Origin: Sva-07 sp963716235
GTDB lineage: Bacteria > Actinomycetota > Acidimicrobiia > Acidimicrobiales > Ilumatobacteraceae
DNA: 64,000 nt
Assembly (NCBI GenBank): GCA_963716235.1
Contig: CAVQTE010000010.1
Span: 186,001 to 250,000, forward strand
Reading direction: 5' to 3'
Positions 24,909-34,538 of the stretch are shown in pieces. A program made the position numbers and the translations under genes. Numbering within the stretch: position 1 is the first letter of the stretch; each line of letters begins with the position of its first letter. The notes under the pieces were generated by a model that was not told the origin of the DNA, ran no database searches, and saw only the letters and a program-made list of their open reading frames with translations.

Positions 24909-25835
24909 TCAGCGAGAGTCGACGACGAACGGCGGGGCCGGGCACGGTCGGCGAGGGAGACCGTCGACGACGAAGGGTGCGATCAGATCACGCAGCGTGA
25001 GATCGCGATCGACCTCGCCGCGTCCGAGCGACGAGACGATCCACGACACGATGTCGGCGAGGTCGACACCCTGCACCCCCAGGTCGGCGATGGTCACATG
25101 ACTCCCACGGCGCTTGGCGAGTCGCTCCCCCGAGCGATCGACGACGAGCGGAACATGCAGATACGACGGACGTGGGAGGCCGAGGAGCTCCTGCAGGCGG
25201 ATCTGGCGGGGCGTCGATGATACGAGATCATCGCCCCGAACGACCTCGGTCACGCCCTGCGCCGCGTCGTCGACCACGACGGCCAGGTTGTAGGCGGGCA
25301 CACCGTCGTTGCGACGCAGGACGACGTCGTCGACCACTCCGCTCACCGGGCCGACGAACCGGTCGACGAAGGTGACGGTTCGGTGGTCGGAGCGCAGCCG
25401 GAGTGCCGGGCGGCGGCCACCGGCACGATGCGCCGCCCGGTCGGCGTCGGTGAGATCGCGACATGCACCGGAGTACGAACCGGGCGGACCGTGAGGTGCC
25501 TGCGCCGATGCGTCGATCTCGTCGCGTATCTCGCGTCGCGTGCAGTAGCACTCGTACACCAGGCCTTGAGCCTCGAGGTAAGAGATGGCCTGTTCGTAGC
25601 GATGGAATCGATCGCTCTGGCGCACGACCTCACCGTCCCAGTCGAGCCCGATCGCAGCGAGGTCCCGGAGCTGCGCCTCTTCGTGGTCGATGCTCGATTG
25701 CCGGCGGTCGAGGTCTTCCATGCGCACGAGGAACGGCTCACCCTGCGAGCGCGCGGACAGCCACGCAATCACCGCTGTTCGGAGATTGCCGACGTGCAGG
25801 TCACCCGTCGGAGATGGGGCAAACCGACCTGTCAT
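24909..25835 (-). CDS. gluQ: Glutamyl-Q tRNA(Asp) synthetase
   Basis: This 308-residue protein is a truncated glutamyl-tRNA synthetase lacking the anticodon-binding domain. It has the class I motif SPTGDLHVGN, an interrupted zinc-site region (YECYCTRREI and SGACRDL), and the KMSKS-equivalent LAKRRGSH. GluQRS attaches glutamate to queuosine in tRNA(Asp). The length of about 300 residues and start FAPSPTG match the family. It begins 40 bases from the divergent zinc-ribbon protein gene. The C-terminal 20 residues are Pro-rich and vary in this family. Confidence 0.9.
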   Translation of the reverse strand: MTGRFAPSPTGDLHVGNLRTAVIAWLSARSQGEPFLVRMEDLDRRQSSIDHEEAQLRDLAAIGLDWDGEVVRQSDRFHRYEQAISYLEAQGLVYECYCTRREIRDEIDASAQAPHGPPGSYSGACRDLTDADRAAHRAGGRRPALRLRSDHRTVTFVDRFVGPVSGVVDDVVLRRNDGVPAYNLAVVVDDAAQGVTEVVRGDDLVSSTPRQIRLQELLGLPRPSYLHVPLVVDRSGERLAKRRGSHVTIADLGVQGVDLADIVSWIVSSLGRGEVDRDLTLRDLIAPFVVDGLPRRPCPAPPFVVDSR

Positions 25836-25875
25836 CCGAACATTCTCGCGTGGGCGATCACGTACAGTCGTGGTG

Positions 25876-27138
25876 ATGGTGTGTACGAGCTGCGGGAGCG
25901 ACGTCGCCGAGAATCAGAAGTTCTGCCACGAGTGCGGTGCCGCGCTCGATCAGCCGACCGAACCGCTCCTGCTCACCGAGCCACCGACCATCGAAGCCGC
26001 AGCACCCCTGATCGCGCCACTCAGCAGCGCTGACGACGTGACCGAAGCAACGTTCATCATCGATGACATCGGCAGCCGCCCCCCATCAACCACCCCACCT
26101 ACTACCCCACGCGCCACCTCAACTACCACCGCGACCCCGACTGCGACTCCGATGGCGACCCCGACCCCGACCGTCGAGATGCCGGCCGTCTTCGACGGCA
26201 GCGATGATCTCGCGGAGTATCCCGCCCCACGTGAATCGTTCAAGGTCCGAGTCGTGTTCATCCTGTCGATGTTCGGGGCGATCGCCGTCCTGATGACCGT
26301 CGTCGCCGACGTGATCGACATCCGAACCACGCGCCCAGCGGCCGGGATCGTCACGGGACCGCGCACCCTCGCCGACCTCGGAGGCAACCTCGGGCCAGCC
26401 GCGTTCGCCGGCGCCGCCGTCATGGTGCTCGGTGGCCTGCTTGCGTGCTTCGGACTCCGTTGGGGAGCGGGCCTGGCCGGAGGGGCCGGGCTCGCACTCG
26501 CGGGCTGGGCCGGGCTCTCGATCGGGCTCGCCGAAGTTCCGATCGCGATCGCCGAGTCGATCACTCGTACCTCGACGGAGGAGTTCACGCTCCGGGTAAC
26601 CCGCGACATCGGCTGGTGGCTGATCGTCGGTGTCGGTGGCATCGGGATCCTGGTGTTCGCCGCGTCGTTGCGATCGGCGGGCACTGGTGGACACCGTGCG
26701 CTCAACCCGCTGATCGCTGCCGTCACCGCAGTCGCGTCGGTGATCCTCGGGTTCGGACCCCTCATCCCCGTCGGTGATGCGACCTTCACCGACAACTTCC
26801 GTTCACCCGACCCGAACTTCGACCTCCCGACGGCATTCTTCGCCGGCAGGCTCGGCCAGGTCGGCTTGATCGTGGCGGCCGGCGTGGTCGGCATGTTGCT
26901 CGTGCGAAGTTACGGGCTGGGACTCGCGATGGGTGCGACGAGCGTCGCCGTGGTGCTCTGGGTGGTGTCGTTGGCCGAGCTGGGCAGCCGCCCGGTCGGC
27001 ATCGCCGACCGGAATCCAGGTGCGGCGACCACTGTCCCTCATGCGGTCACGTCCGTCGGGATGGTGTCGATGCTGGTGCTGTCGGCGCTCGCTGCCGCAC
27101 TCGCGACATACCGGCTCACACGTCGGCCGACGGCGTGA
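25876..27138 (+). CDS. Zinc-ribbon multi-pass membrane protein
   Basis: The 420-residue protein begins with a double-Cys zinc ribbon (CTSCGSDVAENQKFCHECG), followed by a Thr/Pro-rich linker (about 75-105, with TTTATPTATPMATPTP). Seven or so hydrophobic segments follow from about residue 125. Zinc-ribbon plus membrane layouts are frequent in actinobacteria and their roles are mostly unknown. The ATG at 25876 puts the ribbon at the extreme N-terminus. Its end overlaps the convergent PadR-like gene by 23 bases. Confidence 0.75.
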   Translation: MVCTSCGSDVAENQKFCHECGAALDQPTEPLLLTEPPTIEAAAPLIAPLSSADDVTEATFIIDDIGSRPPSTTPPTTPRATSTTTATPTATPMATPTPTVEMPAVFDGSDDLAEYPAPRESFKVRVVFILSMFGAIAVLMTVVADVIDIRTTRPAAGIVTGPRTLADLGGNLGPAAFAGAAVMVLGGLLACFGLRWGAGLAGGAGLALAGWAGLSIGLAEVPIAIAESITRTSTEEFTLRVTRDIGWWLIVGVGGIGILVFAASLRSAGTGGHRALNPLIAAVTAVASVILGFGPLIPVGDATFTDNFRSPDPNFDLPTAFFAGRLGQVGLIVAAGVVGMLLVRSYGLGLAMGATSVAVVLWVVSLAELGSRPVGIADRNPGAATTVPHAVTSVGMVSMLVLSALAAALATYRLTRRPTA

Positions 27139-27688
27139 CCACCTGACGATCGACCACACCGGCGAGTTGGTCGAGGAACCGCAACCCGGCCTGCGAGGCC
27201 TCGTACCGCCAGAGTGCCACCGGGTCGACGACCGTGTCGTCGGCGTCGAATGCGACGTCCGACAGCGACGAGCTGTGGGCCTCGAGGCGACTGCGTTGTG
27301 CTCGGAGCATGTCGTCGATCGCGATGCCACATCGGTCTGCGATCACGATTTTCAGGAGCAGCTCGCTGCGAAGATCACGGAGGTGTTCGACGGGCGTGCG
27401 CAACCACGTTCGCAGCTGCGCCCGTCCGGTTCGAGTTGCCGCGAGGATGGTCCTGTTCGGTCCGGCGTCGCCCGGCTCGGAGCCGACCGGTCTGACGAGG
27501 CCCCGACCGACGAGCTGATCGAGCGATCGGTAGGTCAGCGGCCGCGACAGCGACCACACGCGCCCGACCTCGGCATCGGGCCTGAGTTGGGCGGCGATCG
27601 CGAATCCATGCGACGGCACCGCGTAGAGCAGGCCGAGACAGGCCCATTCCCCCAGCAGGAGGTCATCGGGGTTTCGCTTGGTGCTCAT
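27116..27688 (-). CDS. PadR-like transcriptional regulator
   Basis: The 190-residue protein has a winged helix at the N-terminus (LLLGEWACLGLLYAVPSHGFAIA, SLSRPLTYRSLDQLVGRGLV) with the PadR-type wing, and a C-terminal helical dimerisation part (LRDLRSELLLKIVIADRCG). It is the last gene of modA-modB-modC and overlaps modC by four bases (ATGA), so it likely controls molybdate uptake in place of ModE. The direct repeats upstream of modA are the candidate operator. Confidence 0.8.
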   Translation of the reverse strand: MSTKRNPDDLLLGEWACLGLLYAVPSHGFAIAAQLRPDAEVGRVWSLSRPLTYRSLDQLVGRGLVRPVGSEPGDAGPNRTILAATRTGRAQLRTWLRTPVEHLRDLRSELLLKIVIADRCGIAIDDMLRAQRSRLEAHSSSLSDVAFDADDTVVDPVALWRYEASQAGLRFLDQLAGVVDRQVVTPSADV

Positions 27689-28737
27689 GCCGGGTACGTC
27701 GTGATGTCGGTGGCTTTGAGCGCAGCGTGGACTTCATCGCCCGGCCGCAGTCCGAGCGCGTCGAGCGATGCGACCGTAATCTCGGCGACGACCGACAGTG
27801 GCCCGTCGACGACGACACGCGCACGATCGCCGAGGCGATCGATGTCGCCGACGATGCCCGACCACACATTTCGGGCGCTGCTGGTCGGGTCGACTCCCAG
27901 CGACAACGTGATCGCCTGGGGGCGGATGACGGCGAACGCCGGCCCCGAGTCGGCGGCCACCACGATGCGAGCGCCGGTGTCGGTGACCAGCACACCATCG
28001 GTCACGATCCCGCGCACGAGGTTGGTTCCGACGAGTTCCGCGACGTATCGCGATCGGGGGTGCGCGGTGACCTCGGCGATCGTGCCGGTCTGGGCGATGC
28101 GACCGCGTTCGAGGATCGCGATGCGATCCGCCAATGCGTACGCGTCGACGGGATCGTGGGTCACGAGCAGCCGAACGCCGTTGAACGTGTCGAGGTAGTG
28201 GCGCAGGCTGCGGCGTACGTCCTGGCGCGTGGTCACATCGAGTGCGGCGAGTGGCTCGTCGAGCAGGAGCATCGAAGGGTCGGTGGCCAGGGCCCGCGCG
28301 AGTGCGACTCGCTGCGCCTGGCCGCCCGACAGTTGTGTCGGGCGCATGGCCGCAACTTCGACGAGCCCGACCCGATCGAGCCAGCCGAGCGCAACTCTGT
28401 GTGCCGCGGCCTTGCTCGCGCCGCGGGCGCGCAGACCGAACGCAACGTTCTCGAGCGCACTCATGTGGGCGAAGAGCAGATGGTCCTGGAACACGACGCC
28501 GATCGGTCGCAGCTCGGGAGGGACGAACGTGTCGGTACCGGGATCGTCGAGCACGGTGCCATCGATCGTGATGGAGCCCCGATCGATCGGGAGGAGGCCG
28601 CCGAGCGCGCGCAGTAGCGTCGATTTGCCCGAGCCGTTGGGTCCGAGCACGGCGAGCACCTCACCGGGCTCGACAGTGAGTTCCACGTCGAGCTCGAACG
28701 CTCCGAGCCGCACTCCGATGGAGGCCTCGAGACTCAT
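27685..28737 (-). CDS. modC: Molybdate ABC transporter ATP-binding protein
   Basis: The 350-residue protein has Walker A GPNGSGKST, signature LSGGQAQRVALARAL, Walker B MLLLDEPLAALD and switch His VTHDP. C-terminal OB-like/TOBE-type domains follow (about 240-350, with VVAADSGPAFAVIRPQAITL and LRPGDEVHAALKATDI). It energises import through ModB. Translation is coupled to modB and the PadR gene by ATGA overlaps. Gene order and a ModA partner support molybdate or tungstate rather than another oxyanion. Confidence 0.9.
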   Translation of the reverse strand: MSLEASIGVRLGAFELDVELTVEPGEVLAVLGPNGSGKSTLLRALGGLLPIDRGSITIDGTVLDDPGTDTFVPPELRPIGVVFQDHLLFAHMSALENVAFGLRARGASKAAAHRVALGWLDRVGLVEVAAMRPTQLSGGQAQRVALARALATDPSMLLLDEPLAALDVTTRQDVRRSLRHYLDTFNGVRLLVTHDPVDAYALADRIAILERGRIAQTGTIAEVTAHPRSRYVAELVGTNLVRGIVTDGVLVTDTGARIVVAADSGPAFAVIRPQAITLSLGVDPTSSARNVWSGIVGDIDRLGDRARVVVDGPLSVVAEITVASLDALGLRPGDEVHAALKATDITTYPA

Positions 28738-29582
28738 ACCAGCGCCGCCCGTGCGCCACCCAGCCAGCGGTCGCGCAGCCCGATGAGGACGGCGAACGAC
28801 ACGGCGATCATCAACAGGCTGATGACGAGTGCCTCCTGCGGATCGGTCTCGAGCGCGAGGTACGTCGCCAACGGGAGCGTCTGGGTCGTGCCGGGAAAGT
28901 TGCCGGCGAAAGTGATCGTTGCGCCGAACTCGCCGAGGGCGCGCGCCCAGGCGAGGACCGCTCCGGCGATCAACGCCGGCTGGATCGCCGGCATCGTGAC
29001 GCGGCGGAACACGTACCACCGTGACCCACCGAGAGTCCGGGCCGCATCCTCGTAACGGCGATCCATCTGGCGCAATGCTGCCTCGACGGTGATCACCAGG
29101 AACGGCATCGACACGAACGTCTGGGCAACCACGACGCCCCAGGCCGTGAACGGCAGCTGGATGTCGAACCATCGGTCGAGGTACTGGCCGAACAACCCGC
29201 GTCGGCCGAACGAGAAGAAGAGCGCCACACCGCCGACCACGGGTGGAAGCACCATCGACAGCAGACACAACGCCCTGACCGCCGAGCTCCCCGGGAACGG
29301 CACCCGGGCGAGCAGCCAGGCGAGGGGCACACCGAACACCACGGACAGCAACGTGGCTGCGAGCGAGGTGCGCAGCGACAGCCACAGCGCGGTGCGTACC
29401 GATGGCTGCCCGAGCACGTCGAGCATCGATCCCCACGGCGCCCGCCAGAGCAGACCGAGAAATGGCAACGCGAAGAATGCGATCGCCGCCATGGCCAGGG
29501 CGAACACCAGCGGAGGAAGCGGTTGACGCCGGCCCCGCACGCGCCGATTCCCCTGGAACCGACCCTCCTGGCGCGACGTCAT
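28734..29582 (-). CDS. modB: Molybdate ABC transporter permease
   Basis: The 282-residue protein has about six membrane segments and the EAA loop (YEDAARTLGGSRWYVFRRVTMP) near residue 190 that contacts the ATPase. It begins with an Arg-rich cytoplasmic tail (QEGRFQGNRRVRGRRQ). It overlaps modC by four bases and follows modA by a matching overlap. Confidence 0.9.
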   Translation of the reverse strand: MTSRQEGRFQGNRRVRGRRQPLPPLVFALAMAAIAFFALPFLGLLWRAPWGSMLDVLGQPSVRTALWLSLRTSLAATLLSVVFGVPLAWLLARVPFPGSSAVRALCLLSMVLPPVVGGVALFFSFGRRGLFGQYLDRWFDIQLPFTAWGVVVAQTFVSMPFLVITVEAALRQMDRRYEDAARTLGGSRWYVFRRVTMPAIQPALIAGAVLAWARALGEFGATITFAGNFPGTTQTLPLATYLALETDPQEALVISLLMIAVSFAVLIGLRDRWLGGARAALV

Positions 29583-30316
29583 GGAGCCCCGAAGCCGTGG
29601 GACGCGAGGATTCGTTGTCCAGCCGCGCTGGTGACGAACTCGATGAACGCCCGCGCAGCGGTGCTGTCGGACACCGCGACGATCGGATACTCGGCGACGA
29701 CGTTGACGTCGTCGGGGATCTCGACGCCCGATGCCGCGTCGCCAGCAGCCAGTACGTCAGTGGTGTACACGATGCCGGCGTCGGCCTCGCCGAGCGTGAC
29801 CTTGGTGGCGACCGCCTTGACGTTCTCCTCGTACGAATCCGGCGTGACGTCGACGCCCGCATTGTCGAAGATGGTGCCGGCATAGGTGCCGCACGGAACG
29901 TCGGGAGAGCACACGACGACCACGAGATCCGCCGTTGCGAGGTCCTCGACGCTCGAGATCTGGAGCGGATTGCCGGGCGCCACGATGATCGCAGCCCGGT
30001 TGGTGGCGAAGACCATGGGTTCAGCCGACGCCGCCCCGGCGTCGGTCACGTTGGCCATGTTTGCAGGATCTGCCGATGCGAACACATCGACCGGCGCGCC
30101 CTCGACAACCTGTCGGGCGAGGTCCGACGACGAAGCGAAGACGAACGTCAGGTCGGCATCGGGCTGCTCCGCGGTGAATGCATCACCCAACTCCGTGAAC
30201 GCCTCCGTCAGCGACGCCGCGGCGAAGACCGTGGTGCCCGACGATTGCGAGGTGTCGCCGCCACAGGCCGCTACGACACCGGCCGCGACGATCAGAACCA
30301 GTCGAGCCAGGCGCAC
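29579..30316 (-). CDS. modA: Molybdate-binding lipoprotein
   Basis: The 245-residue solute-binding lipoprotein (VVAACGGD lipobox) shows ModA motifs TTVFAAASLTEAF, FVFASSSDLARQV, PVDVFASADPANM and the late YPIVAVSD segment; the Ser/Ser oxyanion-binding positions are present. It delivers molybdate to ModBC for molybdenum-cofactor enzymes. It is first in a four-gene operon. Confidence 0.92.
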   Translation of the reverse strand: MRLARLVLIVAAGVVAACGGDTSQSSGTTVFAAASLTEAFTELGDAFTAEQPDADLTFVFASSSDLARQVVEGAPVDVFASADPANMANVTDAGAASAEPMVFATNRAAIIVAPGNPLQISSVEDLATADLVVVVCSPDVPCGTYAGTIFDNAGVDVTPDSYEENVKAVATKVTLGEADAGIVYTTDVLAAGDAASGVEIPDDVNVVAEYPIVAVSDSTAARAFIEFVTSAAGQRILASHGFGAP

Positions 30317-30328
30317 AGCCCCACAATA

Positions 30329-30365
30329 GTCAGTTGCGGACTACTCAGACGTCAGCGGTTGACTA
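30329..30365 (-). promoter_or_regulatory. Paired direct repeats upstream of modA (candidate operator)
   Basis: Two 15-base repeats, GTCAG-N5-GACTA, occur at 30329-30343 and 30351-30365, 22 bases apart or two helical turns. They lie 12-50 bases upstream of the modA ATG. A dimeric regulator such as the operon-encoded PadR protein could bind them on one DNA face. Confidence 0.5.
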
Positions 30366-30400
30366 GTTTCCTATCGCGTGCACCACCCGGCTGAGCGGGC

Positions 30401-31552
30401 ATGATCGTGCTTCCATGCACTCGCCACCCGATCGACTGGCACCCCGTGCTCGCCGCTGACACCGACACACTGGTCGTCGTCACGATCCTGGCGGTGAGGC
30501 TCATCGTCCCGTTGTTCATCCCGCGGTTCCCGCTGCCTGCGATCCTGATCTGTCTGGTCGTCGACGCGGCTGACCAGACGATCCTGCAACAGGCCACCGA
30601 CTTCAGCCTCGACCGGTACCAGAGCTTCGACAAGGCACTGGACATCTACTACCTCGCCGTGGCATACCTCACGGTCTTCCGGAACTGGACCAACGGCTTT
30701 GCGATCGTCGTCGCTGCGTTCTTGTGGTACTACCGCCTGGTCGGGGTTCTGCTGTTCGAGATCCTCGGCCAGCGCTGGTTGCTCCTCGTCTTCCCGAACA
30801 CGTTCGAGTACTTCTTCATCGCCTACTGCGTCATCCAGACACGATGGAGTCCGATGCGAATGACCAACCGAACCGTCGTCGGAGTGGCCGCATTCATCTG
30901 GATCGTGATCAAGCTGCCGCAGGAATGGTGGATCCACGTGGCCCAGAACGACTTCACCGACTTCATGAAGGAGACCGTGTTCGGCGTGGAGGCAGATTCG
31001 TCGTGGTCCGACGCATTCTCGAACCGACCGGGCGTGCTGCTCGCCATCGTGGCCGTGATCGTCGGGCTGGCGGTCGCCGGCTGGCGACTGCGCAAGCGAC
31101 TGCCGACTGCCGATTGGTCGTTCGGGCTGGACATGAATCGCACCGATGTGACCGTCCGCCGGACCGAGCCGATCCCGACGTCGATGCGCGCGGCAGTGAT
31201 CGAGAAGATCGCACTGATCGCGCTGGTGAGTGGCATCTTCGCGAACGTGCTGGAAGTCGAGACGACCGGCCTGAAGATCGTCGGTGCGACGCTGCTGGTG
31301 GTCCTCGTGAACGCAGGCGTGAGTTTCTGGCTCGCCCGACGCGGCAACGAATGGTCGTCGTTGGCGCTGGAATCCGTGGCCCTTGCGATCCTCAACACGA
31401 TGCTGCTGATTGCGTACGCCTCGATTGTCGGCGACGGCGAGATCGACCGTTCGCTGGCGCTGTTCTTCGGCATGCTGCTGACCGTCTTGATCGTGCTGTA
31501 CGACCGGTACCGCCCGGCGGCCGCGGTCACGGCAATGCAAGCTGCAACCTGA
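30401..31552 (+). CDS. Multi-pass membrane protein of unknown function
   Basis: The 383-residue protein has roughly eight or nine hydrophobic segments, a conserved-looking run of aromatic residues (YYLAVAYLTVFRNW, FLWYYRLVG, FPNTFEYFFIAY) and a polar loop (about 215-265) before the last segments. No signal peptide, enzyme motif or family is recognised. It is monocistronic, in the gap between divergent modA and the metallopeptidase gene. Confidence 0.7.
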   Translation: MIVLPCTRHPIDWHPVLAADTDTLVVVTILAVRLIVPLFIPRFPLPAILICLVVDAADQTILQQATDFSLDRYQSFDKALDIYYLAVAYLTVFRNWTNGFAIVVAAFLWYYRLVGVLLFEILGQRWLLLVFPNTFEYFFIAYCVIQTRWSPMRMTNRTVVGVAAFIWIVIKLPQEWWIHVAQNDFTDFMKETVFGVEADSSWSDAFSNRPGVLLAIVAVIVGLAVAGWRLRKRLPTADWSFGLDMNRTDVTVRRTEPIPTSMRAAVIEKIALIALVSGIFANVLEVETTGLKIVGATLLVVLVNAGVSFWLARRGNEWSSLALESVALAILNTMLLIAYASIVGDGEIDRSLALFFGMLLTVLIVLYDRYRPAAAVTAMQAAT

Positions 31553-31567
31553 CCCACTGCAGGCGTA

Positions 31568-31596
31568 TTGACACGCTGCGTGGTCGACCTCATACT
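31568..31596 (+). promoter_or_regulatory. Promoter for the metallopeptidase gene
   Basis: A perfect TTGACA at 31568-31573 is separated by 17 bases from CATACT at 31591-31596. The ATG lies 44 bases downstream, preceded by AAGGGG. Confidence 0.55.
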
Positions 31597-31639
31597 GAAA
31601 GTGCGGGGGAAGCGGGCGACATGAACGAAGGGGATTGTC

Positions 31640-34223
31640 ATGCCAACCATCGAGGTCCGTCCTGCACGCACGACCATGTTCGTCGGTTCGTACACCGCAC
31701 TCAGGGTCTCGATCGACCCGAACAGCGGGACCACCGTCGACGACTACGAGTTCGTCGTCCCGTCCGGTCTCGCGGGCGGCGTCGTCTCGCTGGCCCGTGG
31801 ACCGAAGCACACACCTCACGAGCCGACCGTGATGCTGCTCGGCGGGTATCAGCCCGGCACCCACCTCGTGCAGGTTCTCGAGAAGGCGACGGCCGCTGTC
31901 GTCGCTGAGTTCAAGTACCGGTTGACGACATCGTGGAGGAGCAAGCGGATCGGGCCGTCGTCGTGGTTCAGCGGTTCGCCGAGGGCGAATCTGGCCGGGT
32001 CCGCCTGGGGCGGGGGTCCGAACAGCCCTCAGAATGTGGGGAGTGCCCCGGCGACCGGCACGAGGCGTATCGCGTTGCTGCTCGTCGACACGTCGTCGCA
32101 GCGATACACGGCCGACGCGCCGACGTTGCAGGGCCACCGCGACCGATGGATGAACGAGGTCATCAACGGCGTCATGTCAGGTGGGCAGCTTCGCAGCACA
32201 CGTGCGTTCTACCGCGAGATGTCGTACGACAACTTCGACATCAGCGCCGAGGTGTTCGGACCTGTCCAGCTCTCGACCAACTGGGACACCAACTTCAAGG
32301 CCGATGGCACGCCGAAGGGCGTCTTCTTCCAGGCCGCGATCACTGCGGGCGATACTCTGATCGACTACAGCAACTTCGACACTGTCGTCTGCATCACGCA
32401 GAGTGTGCCGGCTGCCGGGATGACTCCTGACCGCTCGGCATGGCCGTACGCCAGCATCGGTGCCTGGGGGCCGTACACCACGAGCGAGGGCAACCGAAAT
32501 CTCGGCGTGATTTCGATGCCCAACGAGTGGGGGGTCGTCGGTGACCGTGAGATTCACGAGACGTTCGCCCACGAACTCGGTCACAACCTCGGCCTCGGCG
32601 ACCAGTACACCCCGGCGGTAGCCGGACGAAATCCCGGCGGGTGGGACCTCATGCATGCCGATGATCCGCTCCCCCACGTGTCGGTCGCGCACCGCATGAT
32701 TCTCGGCTGGGTGCCCGCTGGTTGGGTACGCACATTCAACTTCGCGGCGAGTGGTGCCCCGGTCGATCAGAACGTCACCCTCCACGCGATCGAGCGCGGT
32801 GCTCCACCCAGCGGCCGGTCCAGCGCGGTCGAAGTGCGTATTGGTGACGGTCTCAACTACTACTTCGAGTACCGCAACGGTGAGAACCCGCAGATCGGCG
32901 ACCGCTCGCTACCGACCGACGAGCGCGTGCTCGGCACCGATGTGGCATCGGCCCCGTTCGTGCCACCGTTCGCTCGCCCAGGGGTACTCCTCCTGACGAG
33001 TGACGGCGACGACAACGGTGCAGTTCTCGGCAACGGGGAGTTCTACAGGGAGATCGACTCGTCGCCGTTCCCTGTCGAGTTCCGGGCTGATGTCTCGGCG
33101 ATCAGCGGCGACCGTGCCGACGTCCGGATCAGGTACGGCGCCAACGGACGTCCCGATCCCTCGATTCGGCCATGGCCGGCATCTGCCGATCGGCAATGGC
33201 AATCGCCCGACATCGAGGTGCGCAACGCCAAGAACATGACCGACGCCAGTTGGGCCAACGTGCCGTGGGTCGGCAACAGCAACACGGTCGTCGCCAAAGT
33301 GCGCAACTCGGGCACCGGGATGGCGCCGCAGGTGCGGGTCAACTTCTACGTCAAGAACTTCAACATCGGCGGTGCACCAGAGGTGTTCCTGGGTGCAGAC
33401 GTGCGCGACATCGCCGCCGGTGCGACCGTCGAGTTCACGACGATGTGGGTACCGCCCTCGACCGGTCACTACTGCGTGATCGTGCGGATCCCGTTGTACA
33501 TCGTGCCGACCGCCCCGACGATCGTGGAGATGACCGAACTCAACAACGTCGCCCAGTCGAATTTCGACCGGTTCAACACTGCAACGAGTTCCCCATCCAC
33601 GCGAGGAAACGTTGGTCGAGGTCGGCAATCCGTACGACAAGGAAACGCTCGTCTGGATCATCGGTGAGCAGACCAATCCTCTGTTCCGCACCTACGTCGA
33701 GACGACGTGGCTGTGGTTGCGTCCAGGCGAGACGCGCAACGTTCGGGTGATGGTCGAATACGCAGTCGATCCGAAGAGTGACCGGCTACCCGACGACATT
33801 CGTCGGGTCGACCGTCGCCGCATCGAGAAGTTGTCGCGCACACCCAACCGGCTCGGGCTACATGCCTACGCCGAGAACCCTCACGACAACCCGCGGCACG
33901 CTCTCGAGCTACTCGGAGGCGCCGGAATCCTGGTGACCACCGGGCGGGCGACGGAGTTCGAGCGATTCAGCAATGACGGCAGCGTCGTGCTCGGTTCGAT
34001 CGTCACCAGCGACGACGGCAAGCCGGTGCCGACTGGCAAGGTGATCGTCACGGTGGTCGACGATCCGGAAGCCTTCGAGCGGCATGCGACATTGTCAGGC
34101 GACGTTCGGGACGGATCGTTCTTGCTCCGGTTCCCGAACGACGACTTCAAGGTGATGCGCGCCGAGTATCTCCCGGCGACCGGATTCGGAACGTCCGCGA
34201 TCGACTGGACCGAACGCCGATGA
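31640..34223 (+). pseudogene. Large zinc metallopeptidase with CARDB-like domain, interrupted by one frameshift
   Basis: The first frame (to 33667) encodes a zinc-peptidase site HETFAHELGHNLGLGD (HExxHxxGxxD) near residue 300. A GWDLM Met-turn follows, then a CARDB-like beta domain (about 525-630, VVAKVRNSGTGMAPQVRVNF). After RFNTATSSPSTR the sense continues in another frame (ETLVEVGNPYDKETLVWII to the stop at 34223) with further beta-domain sequence. Removing one base near 33605 gives 2583 bases and 860 residues. As written, the protein ends with a foreign Arg-rich tail (GRGRQSVRQGNARLDHR) and loses its last 200 residues. No signal peptide is seen, so export, if any, is non-classical. Confidence 0.75.
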
Positions 34224-34247
34224 GAAGTCGGGCCCAGGACGCGAAGG

Positions 34248-34270
34248 AACCCCTTGCACTGCAAGGGGTT
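34248..34270 (-). terminator. Hairpin terminator of tRNA-Leu
   Basis: Perfect 11-bp arms (34248-34258 and 34260-34270) with a single-base centre lie 5 bases beyond the tRNA 3' end. On the other strand the hairpin can also end the metallopeptidase transcript. Confidence 0.7.
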
Positions 34271-34275
34271 AATCG

Positions 34276-34358
34276 TGCGCGAGGGGGGACTTGAACCCCC
34301 ACGCCCTTTCGGACACCAGCACCTGAAGCTGGCGCGTCTGCCATTCCGCCACTCGCGC
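34276..34358 (-). tRNA. tRNA-Leu (anticodon CAG)
   Basis: A class II tRNA. The acceptor stem is GCGCGAG/CTCGCGC, the anticodon stem CCAGC/GCTGG encloses loop TTCAGGT (anticodon CAG), the variable arm is long, and the T arm is GGGGG/CCCCC around TTCAAGT. CCA is not encoded. It reads CTG, the main Leu codon here. Confidence 0.95.
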
Positions 34359-34538
34359 AAAGTGGAGCACCGAACGCTAGCGCACCCTCGCAACGTTCCC
34401 ACACGCCGAATCCTTCCGTGCGATGAGATCCCGGCGCAGCCCCTGCACCCGGATCTCATGGCTCACCGCAACCTCCTCGGAGCGGACTGGCAGGCGACGA
34501 CGGGGGTGCGACCACGCGCAGTAGCCTCGCAACCCACC

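Noticed and set aside
30371..32137. 588-codon minus-strand frame across a membrane-protein and a peptidase gene
   Set aside because: Its composition is Arg/Asp/His-rich with no domain, and it spans two good genes on the other strand plus their promoter.
33612..34223. Separate gene starting at TTG 33612
   Set aside because: The sequence continues the beta-domain of the preceding peptidase, has no ribosome site, and a single extra base explains the break better.
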